A stretch of DNA of 64,000 bases from Candidatus Lindowbacteria bacterium RIFCSPLOWO2_12_FULL_62_27. Its GTDB lineage: Bacteria > Lindowbacteria > 2-12-FULL-62-27. Made by a program: the position numbers and the translations under genes. The notes under the pieces were generated by a model. It had not been told where the DNA came from and ran no database searches. It saw only the letters and a list, made by a program, of their open reading frames with translations. This document shows positions 34,628 through 42,626 of this stretch, in pieces; the first letter of the stretch is position 1; each line of letters starts with the position of its first letter. The stretch spans positions 186,001 to 250,000 of the forward strand of contig MFPR01000001.1 of the NCBI GenBank assembly GCA_001784175.1. Direction: 5' to 3'.

Positions 34628-35077
34628 TCACCCCGAGACGCTGAAACCGCCCGCGTCGGTCGGCCCCGGCGGTTGGGCCTGTCCAGGCTCGGCGCTCACG
34701 TCCCGCGCCGGGCCGAGCTTCTTGAACATCTCCTCCCAGGTCTGGTGAAGCGTGCTCAGCATTTTTTCGATCTCGTCGAGAATCTGCGGATTTTTTTTCA
34801 TGTTGGCCTCGATCAGCCGGCGGTTGACGTAATCGTAGATCCGGTACAGGTTCTGGGCGATGGGACCGGCCTCCATTTTGAGGGAAACCATCAGTTCCGT
34901 CACAATGTCCTGGGCCTTGATGATGTGGTTGGACACCACATCATATTTCTTGCCGGGCATGGCCTCCCGCGCGGTCTGGATCGATTTGATCGCGTGCGCA
35001 TACATCATCAGGATGAGTTGTTCCTGCGAGGCCGTCTGGATCTGGACTTCGCGGTATTCGCGGATCGGATTTTTCAT
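34628..35077 (-). CDS. fliS: Flagellar export chaperone FliS
   Basis: Binds flagellin in the cytoplasm before export. 149 residues. YREVQIQTASQEQLILMMYAHAIKSI is the signature N-terminus, then ISKAQDIV-like HIIKAQDIVTELMVSL and NLYRIYDYVNRRLIEAN. A Pro/Gly-rich tail follows about residue 130. It follows maf by 48 nt. Evidence, with Maf and the FliL-like fusion, that the organism is flagellated. Confidence 0.95.
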   Translation of the reverse strand: MKNPIREYREVQIQTASQEQLILMMYAHAIKSIQTAREAMPGKKYDVVSNHIIKAQDIVTELMVSLKMEAGPIAQNLYRIYDYVNRRLIEANMKKNPQILDEIEKMLSTLHQTWEEMFKKLGPARDVSAEPGQAQPPGPTDAGGFSVSG

Positions 35078-35125
35078 TCGGTCTCGAGTGCCTCGGTGAT
35101 GTCCCGGCGGCGCCCGGCCTGTGGT

Positions 35126-36712
35126 CTAGGCCCCAAGCGCCCGCCTCAATTCGTCGGCGACCTCACGGGCCGTTTCCGACAGTATGTCTTTGGGGGCTTG
35201 CCGCGTTCTTCTCATCCGGTTGAACACGGCGGATTCCACGGCGATCCGGAAAAGCGGATCGGCCTCGACCCCCGACGACAGCCGCCCCAGAAGCTCGCGG
35301 CGGACGGCCTCGTATCCCGCCGGCGTCGACCATGCGCTGGCCGTCGCCGACGTCTCTTCCATATTATATATCGGCACCCCCGCAAGGCTGCTCAAATCCT
35401 CGACGCCTTCGACGCCCCCAAGTCCAAGGGCCGGACAGAGCTGCCGGCAACGGCCACGGTATCCGGCCACCAGGCGTTCCAGTTGCCGCCGGTACGCCAG
35501 GAGATTCTCGCCGGTCCGGAGCCTGCGTCCGCCGGCGATCTCCAGCCGCGGCGCCCTTTTCTCCGCCTCGTCGTAAGTCCAGTTTTCGACCGTATCAAAC
35601 CGGCCAGCCGACAACAACGCCCTTCGCACTTTGGCGCTTTGCCGGCTGTGCGAAACACGGCCGGGTCCCAGAGAAAAGTCGGCGCCCGCAAGGATGATCT
35701 CCGACGCGCCGGCGCGGCAGGCCAGATCAAACGCCGGCAGAATCACCGATCCGCCCCCGGCGAGAGTTCCCGGATCGCCCCACGTGTCACACAGCCACCG
35801 CTCCAGCGGATGGTCGCCGGCAAACACGCACAAGCGATCCGCCGGAAGTCTCCGCAGAACCTGTGGATGGACGGCGGCTGAAACGGCCCATCGACCCGGC
35901 GACCGCGACGACTTGCCGAGCCCCGCAAGATGCTCTGCGGTGTCCGGCCGCGGATCCAAGCACACCCCGACGTCCACCCGGACGCCATACTCGAGCAGCG
36001 GCAACACCGCGCTGTCGACGGCGATCACCCGCAGACGGTCATGCCGGCGCGCAATTTCCGGAGCGGACCGGTCCAGACTCGGCCCGGACCCCGCCACGCA
36101 GACAGCCTCGCCGGCCCACGCCGAAAAGAGCGTCCGCACCGGTCGCATCGCCGACAGCGCCGAAAGATTCGCGATGAGGTTGCCGGCCACGAGCCGGCCG
36201 ATTTCCGACAGCGTCATCACGGCGGCGATCCGCTCCTCAAACGCCGCACGCGCCGCGCCAGACAGCGCGTCCAGATATTTATCCAGGGGCCGCTTCAACG
36301 ATGGATGCGGAATGAAACGGTATTGGATCATGTCTTCAACGCCGACTTCGCGAAGGAACGCCATTAGGTCGGGCGCGTGCGTGAAACACCGCGCCCGGCC
36401 ATCGGCCGGAGGCGGCTGCAACGCCAGCTCAGAGAAAGGCTCGAAGTACGCGAGCAGAATGGCGCGGCCGGTGTTCAGGATCGACTGCGCCGCGCGCGCG
36501 CCGCCGCCCACCAGAACCACAAGGTCCCCGTCCTTCACGTCCAGCCCCGCCACCCATCGTTCGGATTCCCGCGATGGGTCATATCGGCTGGCCATGTAAA
36601 ATCGCTCGCCGCCCACTTCAAGGACCGGCGCCGGCTCGCCATTCTGCGCCTTTTCCATCCGCAAACGGTAAGGGGGAAGCTCCGGGCATCCGGAGTCGCT
36701 GGCATCAGGCAT
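35126..36712 (-). CDS. Motility-associated Maf/DUF115 glycosyltransferase-like protein
   Basis: Maf proteins transfer nonulosonic acid sugars to flagellin. 528 residues with the DUF115 core (AVCVAGSGPSLDRSAPEI, DSAVLPLLEYGVRVDVGVCLDPRP, EIILAGADFSLGPGRVSHS). First gene of maf-fliS-fliT-like, consistent with flagellin modification. ATG 36712 is 6 nt from CAAAAT, with TTGACA 16 nt further up; no SD. It is divergent from a dTDP-sugar dehydratase gene whose promoter overlaps. Confidence 0.88.
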   Translation of the reverse strand: MPDASDSGCPELPPYRLRMEKAQNGEPAPVLEVGGERFYMASRYDPSRESERWVAGLDVKDGDLVVLVGGGARAAQSILNTGRAILLAYFEPFSELALQPPPADGRARCFTHAPDLMAFLREVGVEDMIQYRFIPHPSLKRPLDKYLDALSGAARAAFEERIAAVMTLSEIGRLVAGNLIANLSALSAMRPVRTLFSAWAGEAVCVAGSGPSLDRSAPEIARRHDRLRVIAVDSAVLPLLEYGVRVDVGVCLDPRPDTAEHLAGLGKSSRSPGRWAVSAAVHPQVLRRLPADRLCVFAGDHPLERWLCDTWGDPGTLAGGGSVILPAFDLACRAGASEIILAGADFSLGPGRVSHSRQSAKVRRALLSAGRFDTVENWTYDEAEKRAPRLEIAGGRRLRTGENLLAYRRQLERLVAGYRGRCRQLCPALGLGGVEGVEDLSSLAGVPIYNMEETSATASAWSTPAGYEAVRRELLGRLSSGVEADPLFRIAVESAVFNRMRRTRQAPKDILSETAREVADELRRALGA

Positions 36713-36718
36713 GGCTGC

Positions 36719-36746
36719 ATTTTGGCATTGAATCGACCGATGTCAA
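36719..36746 (-). promoter_or_regulatory. maf operon promoter
   Basis: TTGACA (36746-36741), 16-nt spacer, CAAAAT (36724-36719), 6 nt to ATG 36712. It overlaps the divergent rfbB promoter. Confidence 0.5.
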
Positions 36747-36757
36747 TAAGATTAGAT
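36728..36757 (+). promoter_or_regulatory. rfbB promoter candidate
   Basis: TTGAAT (36728-36733), 18-nt spacer, TTAGAT (36752-36757), 6 nt to ATG 36764. It interleaves with the maf promoter on the other strand. Confidence 0.45.
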
Positions 36758-36763
36758 GCGGTC

Positions 36764-37786
36764 ATGAAGGTTCTTGTCACGGGGGGATGCGGTTTTATTG
36801 GAAGCTACGTGGTGAAGCTCCTGCTCGCGGAAGGCGTCCGCGTGGTCAATCTGGACAAGCTGACCTACGCGGGCAATTTGGCCAACCTGCGGGAGGTGGA
36901 ACGCCACCCGAAGTATCGGTTCATTCGCGGGGACGTCTGCGATCCGGGAGCGGTGGCAAAAGCCGCCCGGGGCGTCGACGGGATCGTGCACCTTGCGGCC
37001 GAAACGCACGTCGATCGATCGATCCTCAGTCCCGGCGCGTTTGTCCGGACCGACATGCTCGGAACGTATGTGCTCCTGGAGGAGGCGCGCAAACAGCGGC
37101 TGAAATTTTTCGCGTACGTCAGCACCGACGAAGTCTACGGATCGATCGCGCGCGGGAAATTCCGGGAGACCGATCCCACGCGGCCCACCAACCCGTACGC
37201 CGCGTCCAAGCTCGGCGCGGACCGGCTGGCCCACAGCTATTTCGCGACGTACGGGCTCAAGGTCGTGATCACGCGCGGGAGCAACACGTACGGGCCGCGC
37301 CAGTTTCCGGAGAAGCTCATCCCGCTGACCATCATCCGCGCGCTTCAGCGGCAACCGATCCCGGTGTACGGCGACGGCCGGCAGCGCCGCGACTGGCTGC
37401 ATGCCGAGGACCACGCGCGAGCCATCTGGCGTGCCGCCACACGCGGTCGCGCCGGAGAGACCTACAACGTGTCGGGACACGGCGAGCGCGAAAACATCTG
37501 GATGGTGCGGAAAATCCTCGCAGAATTGCACGCGCCGGACTCGCTCATCCGCTTCGTCCGCGACCGCGAGGGCCATGACCGGCGGTACGCGCTGGAGGAC
37601 GGCAAACTCCGCCGCGACCTCGGATTCCGCCTGAGCCGGCCGGACATCGGCCGGGAGCTTCGCCGGACCGTCCGCTGGTATGTCGACAACAGACGATGGT
37701 GGGAGCCGGTGATCCGGCGGAACGCGGCGTTCAAGGAATACTTCAAAAAACAATACGGTGACCGACTGCGGCGTTCCAGGAGTTGA
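36764..37786 (+). CDS. rfbB: dTDP-glucose 4,6-dehydratase-like SDR
   Basis: Extended SDR making 4-keto-6-deoxy sugar nucleotides for surface glycans or flagellin glycosylation. 340 residues. NAD motif VTGGCGFIGSYVVKLL, HLAAETHVDRSI, STDEVYGSI and YxxxK (NPYAASKLGAD), then NTYGPRQFPEKLIPLTI and GDGRQRRDWLHAEDHARAI, all typical of RmlB. ATG 36764 fits the promoter spacing; in-frame ATG 36740 is less likely. No rmlA/C/D genes are adjacent. Confidence 0.9.
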   Translation: MKVLVTGGCGFIGSYVVKLLLAEGVRVVNLDKLTYAGNLANLREVERHPKYRFIRGDVCDPGAVAKAARGVDGIVHLAAETHVDRSILSPGAFVRTDMLGTYVLLEEARKQRLKFFAYVSTDEVYGSIARGKFRETDPTRPTNPYAASKLGADRLAHSYFATYGLKVVITRGSNTYGPRQFPEKLIPLTIIRALQRQPIPVYGDGRQRRDWLHAEDHARAIWRAATRGRAGETYNVSGHGERENIWMVRKILAELHAPDSLIRFVRDREGHDRRYALEDGKLRRDLGFRLSRPDIGRELRRTVRWYVDNRRWWEPVIRRNAAFKEYFKKQYGDRLRRSRS

Positions 37787-37811
37787 CCCGGCCGATAATC
37801 TTCGACATACT

Positions 37812-37817
37812 TATAAC
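37812..37817 (+). promoter_or_regulatory. -10 element of the TPR-protein gene
   Basis: TATAAC ends 7 nt before ATG 37825. No matching -35 at standard spacing; TTGACC at 37783-37788 is 23 nt away. Confidence 0.35.
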
Positions 37818-37824
37818 CGATAAG

Positions 37825-39111
37825 ATGAGAATGGAGCGGTTTGAGGGGAATACAGGATCAGCCGCCCGGCGGTGGGGATGGGTCGGGATCTGTGTGGGGG
37901 TGATGGCGCTGCCGGCACTCGGTGTCGAGCAGACCAAGTCGACCACCATCGACAAACCCAACGTCGCCGCCGCCCGCACGTCCTATGACATCAATCGGAA
38001 CGTCGGGCAGACTACGTATCTGGATCGCCAGATCTCCGGGCTGTCCTTTGCGCCGAATGGATTTTCCTCCACGAAAGCCCAGCGAGGCATGACCCTCGAC
38101 ATGTACTACACGCTCGTGACCGGGTCCCTCTTGGGGAGCCGCCGTGGCATCGGGAGCGAGTTTGCGGACCCGATCCTTTCCCAGATCGCGTCGATCCAGG
38201 GGAAATGGACGCTGCTGCGCGAAGGCCCCTTGTGGCCGGCCATGGCCGGCGGCGTCGATCTCAACCTCGATTTCAACTGGCGCGGCGGGTTCCCGTTTTC
38301 CAAGTACCGCGTGCTGACCTATCCGAGTTTCATCGCGTTTTCCAAAACGATCTATCCGCGCACCGGGACGTTTCTCACGGTCGGCCGCTATTCGTCTCTC
38401 CAGATGGAACACCTGGCGTATCTGACGAGATTCCTGGATCCCAAGGCGACGAGCGTGCCCTTCGCCGGAATGGACTTCAAGGTGAAGGACCCCTCGAAGG
38501 GATTCCGGATGGAAATCTTCGCGCCGGCCGCGCACATCGACGGCGCCAAGGTCATGAATATTTACATCAAGGCCCTCGCGGCGATGCCGATGACGCTGAT
38601 CAGCTACGCGCGAAGCGACGCCGGCCGCGCGGTGGTGCTGTCCTTCTCTTTCCGGTACGCCTTCTTTCCGTCCCTCACCCGCGAGGAGCGCTACAAGAAA
38701 CGCTGGTGGAACCCCCTCTCGTGGTATCAGGATGACAACAAAAACATGGCGGCCCGGCTCGCGCAGCAGGCCGACACGTTTCTGGCGCGCAAGGAATACG
38801 AGAAGGCAAGAAAGAAATATCAGGAAAGCCTCTTTCTGAACGCCAATGTTCCCGAAGTCCACTACAACATGGCGACGACCGCCCTCCAGATCGGCGGCCC
38901 CGAGGAGGTGGCGCGCGCGATCTTCCATTACAACCGCGCCATTGAACTCGGCGGCGCCGACGCCGCGAAACTCTACGCGCTCGGCCTCGCGTATTTCAAA
39001 GTCGGCGAAAAAGACCACGCGCAGAAAGTCTTCTCCGACGCGCTCATCTTCGACCCCGAATACAAACCGGCCAAGTACGCGCTCGACCGCCTCAACGGCG
39101 GCAAGAGCTGA
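37825..39111 (+). CDS. Exported TPR-containing protein
   Basis: 428 residues from ATG 37825 (ATG 37831 also possible). An N-terminal signal peptide (WGWVGICVGVMALPALG) precedes an unrecognised beta-rich middle domain (about 60-300; repeated aromatic strands such as FPFSKYRVLTYPSFIAFSK). The C-terminal 100 residues contain tetratricopeptide repeats (ADTFLARKEYEKARKKYQES, HYNMATTALQIGG, KLYALGLAYFKVGEKDHA). Likely periplasmic or outer-membrane associated; specific role unknown. Convergent with the membrane protein gene. Confidence 0.75.
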   Translation: MRMERFEGNTGSAARRWGWVGICVGVMALPALGVEQTKSTTIDKPNVAAARTSYDINRNVGQTTYLDRQISGLSFAPNGFSSTKAQRGMTLDMYYTLVTGSLLGSRRGIGSEFADPILSQIASIQGKWTLLREGPLWPAMAGGVDLNLDFNWRGGFPFSKYRVLTYPSFIAFSKTIYPRTGTFLTVGRYSSLQMEHLAYLTRFLDPKATSVPFAGMDFKVKDPSKGFRMEIFAPAAHIDGAKVMNIYIKALAAMPMTLISYARSDAGRAVVLSFSFRYAFFPSLTREERYKKRWWNPLSWYQDDNKNMAARLAQQADTFLARKEYEKARKKYQESLFLNANVPEVHYNMATTALQIGGPEEVARAIFHYNRAIELGGADAAKLYALGLAYFKVGEKDHAQKVFSDALIFDPEYKPAKYALDRLNGGKS

Positions 39112-39115
39112 TTTT

Positions 39116-39850
39116 CTATTTGATCTTCAACACCACCAGAAGCATCCCGACCCCCACGCTGAGCCAGAGGGTCGAGTGCCAGAATCGCAGGGAGGCGTTG
39201 CGGATGTAGACGGCCGCGAGACCCCACGCGAGCGGCAGGGAGACCGGCATGCCGGTCGAGGGGAAGGCCGGCTGGGTGTAATGCCAGAGGCCGTTCTGGA
39301 TCGCGAGGTACTCGCCGAGCGTGCCGCCAAGGCCCGCGACGACCAGCGTCATGACATCGATCGGCGTGCGCCAGATCGACAATCCAACCGCCAAAAACAG
39401 GACGTAATAGCAGGCGATCCCGACGTGAATGCGAAGGAAAACTTCGCGGAGAAAAAGAAAGAACAGGACGCCAAACACGATGGAGAGAATCGTTCTCAGC
39501 CGCTCGCCGAACTTCCGCCAGAGTTCCTCCAACGGCTCCGCCATCAGGACGAAGAGCGCGTAGAGATAACCCCACACAAGGCCGATCCAGACCGGCAGGC
39601 CATCCCGGAATGTCGGGAAATGATATTGCCACAGATTGAATTTCCGGACGCAAACCCACTCGCCGATCGTTCCCAGCGCGGCCGCCACCAGCATCAGTTT
39701 CAGGATCTGCATCCGGCGCGCTCCCGACCACACGAAAAGCCACGCCCACCCGGCCGACAGCGCCAGCGCGCATACCCACGGCCACCGCGAAACGTACAGC
39801 ACGACGCCGATCACGTACAAGCTCGCCAGTGCCAGAAACGCTCCTCGCAT
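39116..39850 (-). CDS. Polytopic membrane protein with an internal duplication
   Basis: 244 residues, about eight hydrophobic segments. Two halves repeat the same motif: GTIGEWVCVRKFNLWQYHFP ... PVWIGLVWGYLY and GTLGEYLAIQNGLWHYTQPA ... PVSLPLAWGLAAVY, i.e. G-T-x-G-E-(10)-LW-x-Y then P-V-(6)-WG. No family recognised. ATG 39850 overlaps the trmI stop as TGATG and has an AAGGAAA upstream, so it is coexpressed with the ligA-trmI run. Confidence 0.7.
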   Translation of the reverse strand: MRGAFLALASLYVIGVVLYVSRWPWVCALALSAGWAWLFVWSGARRMQILKLMLVAAALGTIGEWVCVRKFNLWQYHFPTFRDGLPVWIGLVWGYLYALFVLMAEPLEELWRKFGERLRTILSIVFGVLFFLFLREVFLRIHVGIACYYVLFLAVGLSIWRTPIDVMTLVVAGLGGTLGEYLAIQNGLWHYTQPAFPSTGMPVSLPLAWGLAAVYIRNASLRFWHSTLWLSVGVGMLLVVLKIK

Positions 39851-40629
39851 CAATATTTCCTTCCGAAGAGGAGATATCCCGTAAACCCGATCATGCGTTC
39901 CGACGGCCGCACGCCCTCTTTCTGCCGCACCAGCATGCGGCGTTCGAGAATTTCGAGGGCGGTCAGGTCCTGAAAGCCGGCCGATTCGGCGGCGCCCTGC
40001 GCCGCCTTGAGCTGCTCCGCGTTCGGAATGATCAGCCCGAGCGCGCCGCCCAGCCGGAGCGACTCGTGGGCCGGCCGGATCGCAAGCCACGGTTCCGGCA
40101 TGTCCAGCACGACGGCGTCGACGTCCGACTGGCCGAAGGGCTGGCCCGCTTCCAGAACAAAGAATTCCACAAACGCCGCCAGACCCGCTTTGCTCACGTT
40201 CTCTTTCGCCACCTCCTGGAACTCCGCGTTCCGGTCGTACGAATAGATCCTGCCGTCGGGCCGGACCAGCGTCGCCATGAGGAGCGTGAGTGCGCCGCTG
40301 CCGCCGCCCATCTCGATCACGCGGGCGCCGGGCGCAATCGAAAGTTCGAGTGCGATCCGGGCCGCGTCCTTCGGATAAATGATCTGCGTCCGGCGTTTCA
40401 CTTTCATCATCTTCTGCACCAGCGTCGGCCGGACCGCCACGAAGGGCATCTGCATGTGCGAGAGAATGGCGGATCCCTCCGGCCGGCCGATGACGTCGTC
40501 ATGTTTGATGACCCCGTCATGCGTGTGAAGCGTCCGGCCCGGCGTCAGCTCCACGAGAAACGTTTTCCGGCCGGACCGGGCCTGCAGCAAAATCCGCTCG
40601 CCGGCCTGCAGGGTCGTGGGCGCCGTCAC
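39850..40629 (-). CDS. trmI: tRNA (adenine-N1)-methyltransferase, TrmI family
   Basis: SAM-dependent methylation of A58 in the tRNA T-loop in bacterial homologues. 259 residues. N-terminal beta domain (GRTLHTHDGVIKHDDVIG), hallmark RRTQIIYPKDAARIALEL, SAM loop GARVIEMGGGSGALTLLMA and catalytic VVLDMPEPW. GTG 40629 overlaps the ligA stop (GTGA). Confidence 0.92.
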   Translation of the reverse strand: MTAPTTLQAGERILLQARSGRKTFLVELTPGRTLHTHDGVIKHDDVIGRPEGSAILSHMQMPFVAVRPTLVQKMMKVKRRTQIIYPKDAARIALELSIAPGARVIEMGGGSGALTLLMATLVRPDGRIYSYDRNAEFQEVAKENVSKAGLAAFVEFFVLEAGQPFGQSDVDAVVLDMPEPWLAIRPAHESLRLGGALGLIIPNAEQLKAAQGAAESAGFQDLTALEILERRMLVRQKEGVRPSERMIGFTGYLLFGRKY

Positions 40630-42626
40630 GATCCGGCCACCAGTTTCTCGAACGCCTCGCCCGTCATCGTCGCCACGCCCAGCGCGCGGGCCTTGTCGAG
40701 TTTGGACCCCGCGTCCTCGCCCACGATCAGAAAGTCCGTGGCTTTTGTGACCGAACTTCCGGCGACCCCGCCGAGGCGGCGCACCGCGTTTTCCGCGGCG
40801 CTGCGCGTCAGCGCCGGCAGAGCCCCCGTGATCACCACCCGTTTGCCTTTCAGCGGATTGTCCCGGGCTTCTATTTTTCTGGGGGCGGCGGGACGCAGCC
40901 CGACGCGTTTGAGATCGTTCAGAAGTTTTCGGTTTCGCTTGAAAAAGGAAACCAGGCTGTCCGCCATTTTCGGGCCGATGCCGTCGATCGCAATGAAGTC
41001 GGCCGCGACCGCCTTCTGCAGCTTGTCCAGCCCTCCGAACTGAAGCGCCAGGTCCCGCGCCGCCACCTCACCCACGTTTGGAATGCCCAGCGCGCAGATG
41101 ACCCGCTCCAAGGGCGCGGATTTGGTCCGATCGATGGCCGACAGGAGATTTTCGACGCGCTTTTCCGCGAATCCCTCAAGCTCCAGCATCCCGGCGCGAC
41201 GGCGGTCGAGCCGGTAGAGGTCGGCGATCGAGCGGATCCACCTCTGCCGGACAAACAGCTCAACCACCTTCTCGCCCATCCCCTCGATGTCGACGCCGGC
41301 TTTCGAGGCGAAATATTCTATCCCTCGCTCCAGTTGCGCCGGACACGACAGGTTCGCGCATCGTACCGCGACTTCCCCCTCCACCCGCGTGAGCGGTCCG
41401 CGGCAGCTCGGACAGGTCCGGCCTTTGTAGGTGAACGGCGCGCTGCCGCGAGGCCGTTTCCGCCGGACGACCTCGACGACCTGCGGGATGATCTCGCCGG
41501 CCTTTTCGACGATCACCGTGTCCCGGATCCGGATGCCTTTGCGCTCGATCTCGTCGAAATTGTGGAGGCTCGCCCGCGACACGGTGGTCCGCGACAGGTA
41601 CACGGGCTTTTCGAAAACCGCGGTGGGCGTCACGGTTCCGGTGCGGCCGACGGAGAGTTCGATGTCCTGGATTTTTGTCTCCTTCCGTTCGGCCGCATAT
41701 TTGTAGGCGATCGCCCATCGCGGGGCCTTGGCGGTCTCTCCCAGCCGCCGGCGGTCCGTGAGGCGGTCGATCTTCATCACCGCACCGTCGACGTCGAACG
41801 CGAGATTTGATTTTTCGAGATATATCCGCTCGATCTCTTTGAACAGAGGGTCCAATCCGACGGCGATGGCCACGCCGGGCGGGATCAAAAATCCGGCCGA
41901 ATCGAAAAATTTCAGGGCTTCGGAGTAGGTTTCGAAGAGACTGCTGTCGGCATGACCCAACGAATGCGCAATGAACGCCAGCTTGCGGCGCGCGACCTCG
42001 TCCGGGTCCAGGAGTTTCAGGGAACCGGCCGCGGCGTTGCGCGGGTTGACGAAGGGCGCCTCATCGGCGAGGGCCCGCGCGCGGTTCAGATCCTCGAAGG
42101 CCCGGTTGTTCATGAAGACCTCGCCGCGGACTTCGAGGGTGACCGGCTTCGGCAGGGTCAGCGGGACGGTGGAAAGCCGTTTCAGATTCTCGGTGATGTC
42201 GTCTCCCGTCTCGCCATCCCCGCGCGTCAGGCCGCAGGCCAGGCGGCCCTTCTCAAACTGAAGGTTCACCGCCACACCGTCGATCTTCGGCTCGACCGCG
42301 AAGGCCACATCGGTCCGCTCAAGCCCCCGATGCACGCGCTCCACAAATTCCGCAAGCCCCTCCCGCGAATAGACGTTGTCCAGCGACAGCATCGGCAAGC
42401 GGTGCGGACGGCTCACGAATCCTTCGAGCTTGCCGCCCCCCACCCGCCGCGTCGGAGACGACACGTCCGCCAGCTCCGGATGCCTGTCCTCAAGCGCCAG
42501 AAGTTCGCGGTAGAGCCGGTCGTAGTCCGCATCCGAAATTTCCGGCCGGGCGTCCACGTAGTATTTCCGGTTGTGTCGATCGAGTTCCTCCCGAAGCTCC
42601 AGGAGACGGTCCTTTTCGCTTTTCAT
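40626..42626 (-). CDS. ligA: NAD-dependent DNA ligase
   Basis: Seals nicks during replication and repair using NAD. 666 residues from ATG 42626, which overlaps the preceding gene's stop (ATGA). Nucleotidyltransferase with adenylated Lys114 in EPKIDG, the OB fold (SVGRTGTVTPTAVF), a Cys4 zinc finger (CPSCRGPL ... RCANLSC), helix-hairpin-helix repeats (ALGIPNVGEVAARDLA, IDGIGPKMADSL) and a C-terminal BRCT domain (about 590-666). Confidence 0.97.
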   Translation of the reverse strand: MKSEKDRLLELREELDRHNRKYYVDARPEISDADYDRLYRELLALEDRHPELADVSSPTRRVGGGKLEGFVSRPHRLPMLSLDNVYSREGLAEFVERVHRGLERTDVAFAVEPKIDGVAVNLQFEKGRLACGLTRGDGETGDDITENLKRLSTVPLTLPKPVTLEVRGEVFMNNRAFEDLNRARALADEAPFVNPRNAAAGSLKLLDPDEVARRKLAFIAHSLGHADSSLFETYSEALKFFDSAGFLIPPGVAIAVGLDPLFKEIERIYLEKSNLAFDVDGAVMKIDRLTDRRRLGETAKAPRWAIAYKYAAERKETKIQDIELSVGRTGTVTPTAVFEKPVYLSRTTVSRASLHNFDEIERKGIRIRDTVIVEKAGEIIPQVVEVVRRKRPRGSAPFTYKGRTCPSCRGPLTRVEGEVAVRCANLSCPAQLERGIEYFASKAGVDIEGMGEKVVELFVRQRWIRSIADLYRLDRRRAGMLELEGFAEKRVENLLSAIDRTKSAPLERVICALGIPNVGEVAARDLALQFGGLDKLQKAVAADFIAIDGIGPKMADSLVSFFKRNRKLLNDLKRVGLRPAAPRKIEARDNPLKGKRVVITGALPALTRSAAENAVRRLGGVAGSSVTKATDFLIVGEDAGSKLDKARALGVATMTGEAFEKLVAGS

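Noticed and set aside
37791-37798. GCCGATAA as a flagellar sigma28 -10 element
   Set aside because: No TAAA-type -35 at the right distance, and a TATAAC next to the start explains the promoter better.
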